From the NCBI GenBank assembly GCA_913009655.1, contig CAJVWI010000005.1, forward strand, positions 45,366 through 109,365: 64,000 nt of DNA, written 5' to 3'. The DNA comes from an uncultured Cryomorphaceae bacterium (lineage in GTDB: Bacteria; Bacteroidota; Bacteroidia; Flavobacteriales; Schleiferiaceae). Below, piece by piece: positions 9,856 through 16,089 of this stretch (positions within the stretch are counted from its first letter, which is position 1; each line of letters begins with the position of its first letter). The position numbers and the translations under genes are program-made. The notes below the pieces were generated by a model. That model did not search any database. It saw only the letters and a list, made by a program, of their open reading frames with translations, and was not told where the DNA came from.

Positions 9856-10371
9856 CTAGTTTAGATTAGTTATTTTTTGGACCAACCCATCTTCCCAACC
9901 CAAAGTTTCTATATTACAACTAATTGAGGCCTGTTCATAAAAATATTGACGTTCAAAAAGATGCTTTGCAATAAACTCTGGAAGATCCTTCTTCTGCACG
10001 CCTCTTAATAATGGTCGTGTAACACCATCTTCTTTGCTCAGGTACTTAACAAGAGTAGGGATTTTTGCCCTTAAATAAATTGTTACTCCATTGGAATTCA
10101 TCCAGTTCATATTATCATAAAAACATGGAGTTCCGCCGCCCATAGAAACAACACCAAAATTGACATTTAAGAGCCGCAATTGTTTATTTTCCATTTTCCG
10201 AAAGGATATTTCACCCTCTGAATTAAAGATTTCTTCAATAGTATTTCCATAAGTCTGAGAAATAAGATCATCAAGATCATGGTGACTACAATTTAGAGAT
10301 TCGCTCAAAACCTTTGCCAGCCTGGACTTACCTGACCCCATGTAGCCAATAATGAATATCGGTTTTTGCAT
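9856..10371 (-). CDS. aroK: Shikimate kinase
   Basis: Shikimate kinase phosphorylates shikimate at O3 in the cytosol, the fifth step of chorismate synthesis. The 171-residue length is normal. Visible motifs are Walker A GYMGSGKS (9-16), the shikimate-binding acidic pair in HDLDDLI (31-37), the second arginine contact in SFRKMENKQL, VVSMGGGTP for substrate binding, and the lid/arginine region RPLLRG. The partner enzyme chorismate synthase is also in this window (27.6-28.7 kb) but in a different unit. It is the first gene of a leftward pair with the ABC exporter; the start is 87 bp from tRNA-Lys on the other strand. Confidence 0.93.
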   Translation of the reverse strand: MQKPIFIIGYMGSGKSRLAKVLSESLNCSHHDLDDLISQTYGNTIEEIFNSEGEISFRKMENKQLRLLNVNFGVVSMGGGTPCFYDNMNWMNSNGVTIYLRAKIPTLVKYLSKEDGVTRPLLRGVQKKDLPEFIAKHLFERQYFYEQASISCNIETLGWEDGLVQKITNLN

Positions 10372-10428
10372 CCTTTAAATTATTACTTAAATAGACATTA
10401 TCGCAACAATTAAATTAAAGTTTCTATC

Positions 10429-10436
10429 TATATTTG
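10429..10436 (+). promoter_or_regulatory. tRNA promoter, -7 element TATATTTG
   Basis: TATATTTG is a perfect match to the Bacteroidota housekeeping -7 element TAnnTTTG. It sits 22 bp before the tRNA-Lys gene. A clear -33 TTG is not present; TTAAAG at 10415-10420 is the nearest candidate. It is likely the promoter for both tRNA-Lys and tRNA-Leu. Confidence 0.65.
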
Positions 10437-10458
10437 CAGCCTCGTTTGAAAAAATGAA

Positions 10459-10531
10459 GACTCGATAGCTCAGCTGGTAGAGCAATACACTTTTAATGTA
10501 TGGGTCCTGGGTTCGAGCCCCAGTCGGGTCA
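10459..10531 (+). tRNA. tRNA-Lys (TTT)
   Basis: The gene is 73 nt long including the discriminator A. The acceptor stem GACTCGA pairs with TCGGGTC, the D-arm is TAGCTCAGCTGGTAGAGCA, and the anticodon loop CTTTTAA gives TTT. The T-arm contains GGTTCGAGCC. No CCA is encoded, as is usual in this phylum. Confidence 0.95.
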
Positions 10532-10544
10532 CAATATTTCAATT

Positions 10545-10627
10545 GCCCTGGTGGTGAAATTGGTAGACACGCCACCTTGAGGGGGTGGTGACCTTTGGTT
10601 GTGCTGGTTCGAGTCCAGTTCAGGGCA
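10545..10627 (+). tRNA. tRNA-Leu (GAG)
   Basis: This is a class II tRNA of 83 nt with a long variable arm. The acceptor GCCCTGG pairs with TCAGGGC, and the anticodon stem CCACC/GGTGG encloses loop TTGAGGG, giving anticodon GAG. It begins 13 nt after tRNA-Lys with no promoter between, so the two are probably one transcript. Confidence 0.95.
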
Positions 10628-10725
10628 CTAAATAAATTTCATTCAATACTAAAAAATATATTTAAGTAAATTTTTTTTAGTTTATATCTGAACCTTACAT
10701 AGTCTTATTGCGTTCTGTAACCATA

Positions 10726-11205
10726 ATGAAAACATACTTTTTCGGATTAGTCCTTTTTCTCTTTTTATCCCAATGTCAGTCTCAAACTACAACCAGCATG
10801 TCTGATTTCAAACCTGAAATATCAAAGAATGAATCTCAATGGAAGCAGGATTTGAGCCCTGAAAGATTCCGAATTCTTCGTCAAAGGGGAACTGAATATC
10901 CTGGAACTGGTGAATATGACCAGCACTTTGAAATCGGTACTTACAGCTGCGCTGGATGCGGTTCTGAATTATTCACTTCGGATTCAAAATTTGATGCACA
11001 TTGTGGATGGCCGAGTTTTGATAAAGAAATTATTAAAGGATCTATAACTGAGATTCGAGACTTTAGCGCAGGCATGGTTCGCACGGAAATTCTTTGTACC
11101 AAATGCGGAGGTCATCTTGGTCATGTATTTAACGACGGCCCTACAGAAACTAAATTGAGGTATTGCGTTAATAGTCTGAGCATGTCCTTTGAAAGGAAAG
11201 ACTAA
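10726..11205 (+). CDS. msrB: Peptide-methionine (R)-S-oxide reductase, lipoprotein form
   Basis: MsrB reduces the R epimer of methionine sulfoxide in oxidised proteins. ATG 10726 gives 159 residues starting with a lipoprotein-like signal (LSQC, cysteine 17), so this copy probably acts in the periplasm or on the outer membrane. The zinc ligands C75, C78, C124 and C127 are all present (CAGC, CTKC). The catalytic cysteine is C147 in RYCVNS and the likely resolving cysteine is C93 in HCGWPSF. The glutamine at the -1 lipobox position is not canonical, so lipidation is probable rather than certain. It is a single gene downstream of the tRNA pair; no MsrA is fused or adjacent. Confidence 0.92.
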   Translation: MKTYFFGLVLFLFLSQCQSQTTTSMSDFKPEISKNESQWKQDLSPERFRILRQRGTEYPGTGEYDQHFEIGTYSCAGCGSELFTSDSKFDAHCGWPSFDKEIIKGSITEIRDFSAGMVRTEILCTKCGGHLGHVFNDGPTETKLRYCVNSLSMSFERKD

Positions 11206-11222
11206 TAGTTTAATTCATTTCT

Positions 11223-11238
11223 CTTTATTTAAATAAAG
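11223..11238. repeat. Perfect 16-bp palindrome
   Basis: CTTTATTT followed directly by its complement AAATAAAG lies 17 bp after the msrB stop. It has no loop and no U-run, so it is a poor terminator. It may be a protein-binding site or a chance AT-rich palindrome. Confidence 0.4.
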
Positions 11239-11321
11239 TATTGATTTATAAGTGAATAGGCTCATCATTCTGGTCGTAAGTCAAAACAATTAAGGTGGCT
11301 AACTCATTTTTTTTAAAGGAC

Positions 11322-11351
11322 TTGTATAACGACTTCCAAAACCTATATTTG
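11322..11351 (+). promoter_or_regulatory. tRNA-Val promoter (TTG, 19 bp, TATATTTG)
   Basis: A -33 TTG at 11322-11324 and a -7 TATATTTG at 11344-11351 are separated by 19 bp, which is the Bacteroidota housekeeping promoter pattern. The tRNA-Val gene begins 9 bp after the -7 element. Confidence 0.75.
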
Positions 11352-11360
11352 CACCCCTCC

Positions 11361-11435
11361 GGGAGATTAGCTCAGCTGGTTCAGAGCACCTCGTTTACAC
11401 CGAGGGGGTCGGGGGTTCGAACCCCTCATCTCCCA
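11361..11435 (+). tRNA. tRNA-Val (TAC)
   Basis: The gene is 75 nt including the discriminator A. The acceptor GGGAGAT pairs with ATCTCCC. The anticodon stem CCTCG/CGAGG encloses TTTACAC, giving anticodon TAC. The T-arm is GGGGGTTCGAACCCCT. It has its own promoter and its own terminator. Confidence 0.95.
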
Positions 11436-11441
11436 CTAAAG

Positions 11442-11482
11442 CGGAATCTATCTCGTTATGAGTTAAGATTCCGTTTTTTTTT
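11442..11482 (+). terminator. Intrinsic terminator of tRNA-Val
   Basis: CGGAATCT (11442-11449) pairs perfectly with AGATTCCG (11466-11473) and is followed by nine T residues (11474-11482). It begins 7 nt after the tRNA and ends only 4 nt before the next ATG at 11487. Confidence 0.85.
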
Positions 11483-11486
11483 AATT

Positions 11487-11705
11487 ATGTTCCAAAATAA
11501 AAATGAAAACAAAATTAGTTTCACCATTTATGGATGTATTCATCTATTGATAGGTGCTTTTTTATGGGTTCAAGCTGTAATCGCTGGAAAGACAGGCATT
11601 CTTGTAGAACAACTCGCGAAAAAAGCTCCTGGACAAGAATTAACCGATGGAATTTATTTGGTTCTAGCAAGTACAGTAGACACTGTTGGAGCATTCAATA
11701 TTTGA
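11487..11705 (+). CDS. Small hypothetical protein with one membrane segment
   Basis: ATG 11487 opens 72 residues (MFQNKNENKISFTIYGCIHL...). Residues 13-33 form a plausible membrane helix (YGCIHLLIGAFLWVQAVIAG); the rest is short and polar until a weak hydrophobic C-terminus. I do not recognise a family. The start is 4 bp after the tRNA-Val terminator, so it is unclear what would transcribe it. It may be a truncated remnant or a non-gene. A longer in-frame reading from 11295 runs across the tRNA and is not credible. Confidence 0.35.
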   Translation: MFQNKNENKISFTIYGCIHLLIGAFLWVQAVIAGKTGILVEQLAKKAPGQELTDGIYLVLASTVDTVGAFNI

Positions 11706-11775
11706 ATTCTAAATAGAAATTATACTATCACTTGACTCTCAGACCTATAATCTCTAATAATGACTCTAATTTTAA

Positions 11776-12735
11776 TCATTGTCGGATAACCTTCAAATAA
11801 TGAACTTGTAAATCATTTATCATTATGGCGATAAAGTAATGTCCCTTTGGTAGGTCTTTAGGAGGACTCCAATGCACAGAATATTTCTCAGGGTCTAATA
11901 TTCTTTCATCAAGAGTAGCCACTACCCGACCTCCAATGTCATATATCGATATATTAACTTTTGCCTTTTGAAAAACGCCATAATTAATTTCAAGATGATC
12001 AGTAAATGGATTGGGAGTTGCATTGTAAATAATTCCTTTATCAAGATGAATATTGTTTGTCCCAATGGAAACTCCATTGCCATCTATTATAATATCCCAA
12101 ACCCCTTCAAGATCTCCATTAGAGTTTGTGATTAATGGAATGATACGGTCAGTAGCATCATATGACCCACTAGTAATTGAAGCAGCAGCATCAGAAGGTA
12201 TATAGGGATCTCCTTGAAAATAAAGTTGAGTTATTAATGTGCTAAAACCTGGAGGTGTTATTTTAAAATGAATATGTGATGGTCGAAAAGTAGATCCATT
12301 AAGGTAATATCCTGGTTTTACCGTCTCAAACAAATAAAACCCTTGACTATTTGTTGTTGTCTTTCCTCTCAAATTATACCCAAGGTTATCATATTGGCCA
12401 GCATTATTAGCTTGCCAGACATCAATTTCTGTATTTGGAATAACTTCTGAGCAGTCCAAATTATACACCTGACCACTAATAATAATTCGTGTACCAACTT
12501 CGTTGACACCTGAAAGCTTGTCATTCTGAATAGTTGGTGCGTTTGCAGTGTAAAAAGGCCCTTGTCCATATGCGTCTTCAGTAGATTCATCACATGTACT
12601 AGTCAAATCCTCTTCGTCCATAGAAACTTTTAGATTCGAAGCTTTAAGAATATTTGGGATAGCTGCAACTGACAGCAAAGACAAAGCGGTGTTTTTTAAA
12701 AATTGCCTTCGATTTTCGTTTCCCGGTTTCTTCAT
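11776..12735 (-). CDS. Secreted intradiol ring-cleavage dioxygenase with T9SS tail
   Basis: This is a 319-residue member of the intradiol (catechol/protocatechuate 3,4-) dioxygenase family, which opens ortho-diphenols between the hydroxyl groups using Fe(III). The likely iron ligands are Y115 (GQYDN), Y144 (GYYLNG), H154 and H156 (RPSHIHF). The N-terminus carries a twin-arginine motif, NRRQFLKN (8-15), before a hydrophobic stretch. Residues 238-319 form a type IX secretion sorting domain (NATPNPF, YDIGGRVV, PKGHYF, LKVIRQ). The protein therefore appears to be exported folded through Tat and then secreted or anchored. It stands alone, with no beta-ketoadipate pathway genes nearby. The substrate is unknown. 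Confidence 0.85.
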   Translation of the reverse strand: MKKPGNENRRQFLKNTALSLLSVAAIPNILKASNLKVSMDEEDLTSTCDESTEDAYGQGPFYTANAPTIQNDKLSGVNEVGTRIIISGQVYNLDCSEVIPNTEIDVWQANNAGQYDNLGYNLRGKTTTNSQGFYLFETVKPGYYLNGSTFRPSHIHFKITPPGFSTLITQLYFQGDPYIPSDAAASITSGSYDATDRIIPLITNSNGDLEGVWDIIIDGNGVSIGTNNIHLDKGIIYNATPNPFTDHLEINYGVFQKAKVNISIYDIGGRVVATLDERILDPEKYSVHWSPPKDLPKGHYFIAIMINDLQVHYLKVIRQ

Positions 12736-12866
12736 AGATCCAACTTACTCAAATTTTGGGACAAATTAAATAATTATGACATCTTTAAATAAGAGAATAT
12801 TTTGATAATGAAAAAAAGCTATTGAAGATATTTAAAGAGTTTTTAAAATATTATTTTCTCGGATAT

Positions 12867-12998
12867 TTATTTAGACCTATTTAGTCTGCATTTTTGACTA
12901 CAGTATTTAACATCATCCCAATTTTTTTTCCATTTTTTTCTCCAATTAAAAGGTCGGTTACAAACGATACAGGTTTTTGAGGGTAAATTTTTAGGCAT
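12867..12998 (-). CDS. DUF2256 family zinc-finger-like protein, 43 residues
   Basis: ATG 12998 on the minus strand opens a 43-residue basic protein, MPKNLPSKTCIVCNRPFNWR followed by KKWKKNW and YCSQKCRLNRSK. The paired cysteines C10-x2-C13 and C33-x3-C37, and the PF-W-RKKW core, match the DUF2256 family, which is often found next to cryptochrome/photolyase genes. It probably binds one zinc ion. The start overlaps the last 8 bp of the photolyase-like gene, so the two are translationally coupled. The function is unknown. It is too short for standard ORF cut-offs, but the family match is clear, and a competing 65-residue reading in another frame is not conserved. Confidence 0.85.
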   Translation of the reverse strand: MPKNLPSKTCIVCNRPFNWRKKWKKNWDDVKYCSQKCRLNRSK

Positions 12999-14073
12999 TC
13001 TTCTGAAAAATTTCTTTTTTCGCTTTCTTCCAAAATGAGAAGAAAGAAGAATGATAACCTTTTATGGAGCTCATCCACTCTCTTTGATCCTGAATCCCCT
13101 TATAGTTTTTATTAAGTGGATGTTCCTTAAAAACAACTTGCGACTCCCTAATTGGCAATTGATTAAATTCACCTACAAAGACTTTTATACCATCGATATT
13201 TCTAGCTAGGGAAAGCATGAAATTCATTGCTTTTTTCCCTATTGGATATTTACCAAAAACACTGGGTTCAATAAGTAGGACCCTATGATATTTAGATTCT
13301 TTTCTCCAGTTTGGGTCTAGATTGTAATAATTATAGACACAAACACTTCGCCCATCATTGATATCAAAGGTTTCAAATTCCGGATATGTTATTTCAAAAT
13401 CAAATTTGGATAAATCTCTTAGCTCTTCTGGTTGTGAGATTAAACTCAATTTTTGATAATCTACATCTAGATATGAACCTTTTTGATTGGTACGTGTATA
13501 CTTATTGATATTTTCTTGATTTGCGATATAGTTTTTATTGCTGTTTGCTCCCGCCACCCACTGCCAACTTAAAGCATTAGATGCCCAATCCCCATCTAAT
13601 AAATGATAATACATCCATTTAGCTGGAACTTTCCAATGATTCTTTGCCACATTAGTACTTAGTGCCGCAACATACATTCTAAGGTGGTTATGCATATAAC
13701 CTGTTCGATAAAGCTCATTAATCTGGAAATCAATAGCTTCAATACCCGTATTTGCATTTACTATACTTTCAGAGACACCATAACCAATTACATCTTTTTG
13801 GCGATGTTTAATCTCAATATCAATATTCTTTTCTTGCCAAACTCTCTGCCAATAGTCTCTCCAAGCTAACTCTTGTATCATTTTTTCTATTTTACCCAAA
13901 TCAAAACCCCTCTTAATGAGACTATCAAGAACCTGGCGTGTTGATAGAACGCCTCTTGATATATAAGGTGATAATCTGGTAACCTCTCCGTCTATATAGT
14001 TTCTGTTAAACCCATATTCAATGGGCTTAATACTATTTAACTGCTCCAATAAAACTTTGTAATCAGTTTGCAT
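12991..14073 (-). CDS. Photolyase/cryptochrome-like FAD-binding protein, unusual domain order
   Basis: The 360-residue protein begins directly with the FAD-binding helical domain of the DNA photolyase/cryptochrome superfamily: RLSPYISRGVLS (33-44), ELAWRDYWQ (68-76), HNHLRMYVAA (128-137) and DGDWASNALSWQWVAG (160-175). The N-terminal antenna alpha/beta domain of ordinary photolyases is absent. Instead a C-terminal region (about 245-345: YHRVLLIEPSVFGKYPIGKK, GIKVFVGEFNQLP) has alpha/beta character that could be a displaced or degenerate Rossmann domain. It may be a light-dependent repair enzyme or sensor; activity cannot be inferred. It is followed, with 8 bp overlap, by DUF2256. The superfamily call is firm; the architecture claim is inference. 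Confidence 0.85.
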   Translation of the reverse strand: MQTDYKVLLEQLNSIKPIEYGFNRNYIDGEVTRLSPYISRGVLSTRQVLDSLIKRGFDLGKIEKMIQELAWRDYWQRVWQEKNIDIEIKHRQKDVIGYGVSESIVNANTGIEAIDFQINELYRTGYMHNHLRMYVAALSTNVAKNHWKVPAKWMYYHLLDGDWASNALSWQWVAGANSNKNYIANQENINKYTRTNQKGSYLDVDYQKLSLISQPEELRDLSKFDFEITYPEFETFDINDGRSVCVYNYYNLDPNWRKESKYHRVLLIEPSVFGKYPIGKKAMNFMLSLARNIDGIKVFVGEFNQLPIRESQVVFKEHPLNKNYKGIQDQREWMSSIKGYHSSFFSFWKKAKKEIFQKNA

Positions 14074-14177
14074 AAATATTAAATTGCTGTGTTCATAGAA
14101 TTATAAATAAACATATTAAAGACTAAGTATCGTAGATTTATTTACTGCAAAAATAAAAGACCATAAATAGAAAATGC

Positions 14178-15080
14178 ATGAATTCTAAAAAATGGAAATT
14201 TTTTCTTCTGGGACTTTGTTTATTGACCTCAAGCCTTCTTTACTCTCAAGACTCTTCTGACTCTTATTCGGAATTAATAGTAGTTAGTTGGAATATCCAA
14301 ATGCTGCCGAATAATTTTTCTTTTCTATCTAAGTTTTTAAGAAAAAAGCAAAACATTAGAGCGCCCTGGATAATAAATCACTGCATTAATAACAATTTTG
14401 ATATTATTGTCTTTCAAGAAGTATTTGACCTGAATATTCGAAGAAAATTAATGAAAGAACTCAAAAGCTCATATCCATACCAAGTAATGCCCTTCAAGGG
14501 CAATAAGGCATTCGTAAGTAACGGGATTCTAATAATAAGTAAAGTTCCTCTTAAATATATTGACCATATTATATTTAAGCCTGGAGTCACTGCAGATAAG
14601 TTTGCAGCAAAAGGGTGTACGTTGGTGGAAGCGCAAAAAGATGGATCTAAAATTCAAATCGCAGGAACCCATTTACAGGCAGGGAAATCGGAAAAAGCAC
14701 AAATTCAACGTGACATGCAATACTCTGATATTCATAGACTCCTTGAGCAAAATAAAAAACAAACTGTACCGGTTATCTTACTTGGAGATTTGAATACAAA
14801 AAAATCAAATTCTAAGGATTATTCAAAAATGCTAGAAACCATTTCTATGAACGATCCCACAATAAATAAAAAAAAATTATACACTTTTGATTCTAATAAT
14901 TACTGGAACAATAATGCTTCCTCTTCCCAACTAGATTATATATTGATTCAGTGTCGCAAAACAGATTCTAAAATTGTCAATACTAAAATACTCAAACCGA
15001 AATTTATGTTTAAAGAAAATCAAATTGACCTAGCTGATCACTATGCTATCTCTGCCAAGATAATTTTCACAAACAATTAG
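14178..15080 (+). CDS. Secreted endonuclease/exonuclease/phosphatase family protein
   Basis: The 300-residue protein has a signal peptide (residues 5-23, ending LLYSQ) and an EEP fold. The catalytic motifs are VVSWNIQ (N39), FQEVFD with the metal glutamate, GTHLQAG, LGDLNTKK, QLDYILIQ and the C-terminal ADHYAIS with the general-base histidine. The order and the GTHLQAG form resemble neutral sphingomyelinase-type and other extracytoplasmic phosphodiesterases rather than ExoIII. The substrate could be a lipid head group, an inositol phosphate or DNA. It is a single gene, divergent from the photolyase-like gene by 104 bp and convergent with the oxygenase gene 9 bp downstream. Confidence 0.85.
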   Translation: MNSKKWKFFLLGLCLLTSSLLYSQDSSDSYSELIVVSWNIQMLPNNFSFLSKFLRKKQNIRAPWIINHCINNNFDIIVFQEVFDLNIRRKLMKELKSSYPYQVMPFKGNKAFVSNGILIISKVPLKYIDHIIFKPGVTADKFAAKGCTLVEAQKDGSKIQIAGTHLQAGKSEKAQIQRDMQYSDIHRLLEQNKKQTVPVILLGDLNTKKSNSKDYSKMLETISMNDPTINKKKLYTFDSNNYWNNNASSSQLDYILIQCRKTDSKIVNTKILKPKFMFKENQIDLADHYAISAKIIFTNN

Positions 15081-15089
15081 GACGAATCT

Positions 15090-16019
15090 CTAGGCTAAAC
15101 CTATCTCTTTTAATCTCTGTTGCAAATATTCACCAGCGGTAATATCATCGAAAGCCTTGGGATTGTTTTCAGAAATACACATTTCTAGACAATTCAGTGG
15201 CATCCTTTCATCCGGGTGAACAAAAAATGGCATGGAAAACCTCGGAAGATGAAGTCTTTCCTGAGGAGGATTTACTACTCGATGAGTGGTTGAGCGCATG
15301 ATATTATTTGTTAATCGCTGCAGCATGTCTCCAACATTGATAACCAATGCATCACTTGTGACGTGAATGGGAAGCCAATCACCTTCCTTGTTGAGTAGCT
15401 CCAATCCTTCTGCTGATGCACCCATGAGAAGGGTTATCAAATTAATGTCTTCATGGGCAGCCGCACGAATTCCTTTGGGGCTTGAATGAGTTTGCCCGGG
15501 ATAGTGAATGGCCCTAAATATTGAATGACCTTGATCTAAATAAGATTCAAAAAAACCTTGCGGAAGAGAAAGGTGCAATGCAATTGCTCTCATCAGATTT
15601 TGTCCAATTTTTTCGAGTTTATTATATGCATTTGAAACGGCACTATCCATCTCTGATATATGCGAAACCAATACATTTTTATCAAGCCCTCTTTCTACAG
15701 CGTTCATTGGACCCCATTGAAAAAACTCTTTTAAATCTGGCCTCGTTTCTCCTTTTGCGTGCTCAACTCCAAAAGGAGTGAAGCCTCTTTGGCCTTTAGC
15801 AGTAGGAACATGAGATTTCATTTTTGAAGAATCGCTCTGATTGAAAAAGTCTTTTATTACTTTTTGTAATAACTCACGGTCTTTGTTTGTGAAATCATGA
15901 CCTTCAATTGCTGCAAATCCAATTGTCTCAAATGCTTCACCAAGGTCTGACACAAAGTTATTCCGATCAATGTCAGATCCTTTTGTGAATTTATTTAGAT
16001 TAATTGTCTTTAAATTCAT
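15090..16019 (-). CDS. 2-oxoglutarate/Fe(II) oxygenase, isopenicillin-N-synthase family
   Basis: The 309-residue protein has the DIOX_N region at about 1-110 and the double-stranded beta-helix core after it. The iron triad is H189-x-D191 (AAHEDINLITLL) and H246 (STTHRVVN); the 2-oxoglutarate-binding pair is R260 and S262 (PRFSMPFFV). It is a soluble oxygenase that would hydroxylate or desaturate a small molecule. The relatives of this type in Bacteroidota have no fixed substrate. It is a single gene, convergent with the EEP gene and divergent from the E1 gene with 70 bp between starts. Confidence 0.85.
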   Translation of the reverse strand: MNLKTINLNKFTKGSDIDRNNFVSDLGEAFETIGFAAIEGHDFTNKDRELLQKVIKDFFNQSDSSKMKSHVPTAKGQRGFTPFGVEHAKGETRPDLKEFFQWGPMNAVERGLDKNVLVSHISEMDSAVSNAYNKLEKIGQNLMRAIALHLSLPQGFFESYLDQGHSIFRAIHYPGQTHSSPKGIRAAAHEDINLITLLMGASAEGLELLNKEGDWLPIHVTSDALVINVGDMLQRLTNNIMRSTTHRVVNPPQERLHLPRFSMPFFVHPDERMPLNCLEMCISENNPKAFDDITAGEYLQQRLKEIGLA

Positions 16020-16038
16020 AATGACAAAGATAATAGGA

Positions 16039-16069
16039 TTGTTTCGTTAATGATTGTACCCCACCTTTG
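16039..16069 (+). promoter_or_regulatory. Putative promoter of the fused E1 gene
   Basis: TTG at 16039-16041 and CACCTTTG at 16062-16069 are separated by 20 bp. The second element matches TAnnTTTG in five of six defined positions. It would give a leader of about 15 nt before the ATG at 16090. Confidence 0.45.
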
Positions 16070-16089
16070 TCTCCTAACCTAATAGCAAA

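Noticed and set aside
10387..10575. Minus-strand open frame across tRNA-Lys and the start of tRNA-Leu
   Set aside because: It is the antisense of tRNA genes, with no family resemblance; frames of this kind arise from conserved tRNA sequence.
11295..11486. N-terminal extension of the small ORF at 11487
   Set aside because: It would translate straight through tRNA-Val and its terminator.
12881..13078. 65-residue minus-strand frame starting MDELHKRLSFFFLL
   Set aside because: It overlaps both the 3' end of the photolyase-like gene and the DUF2256 gene in another frame. The DUF2256 reading has the conserved cysteines; this one has none.
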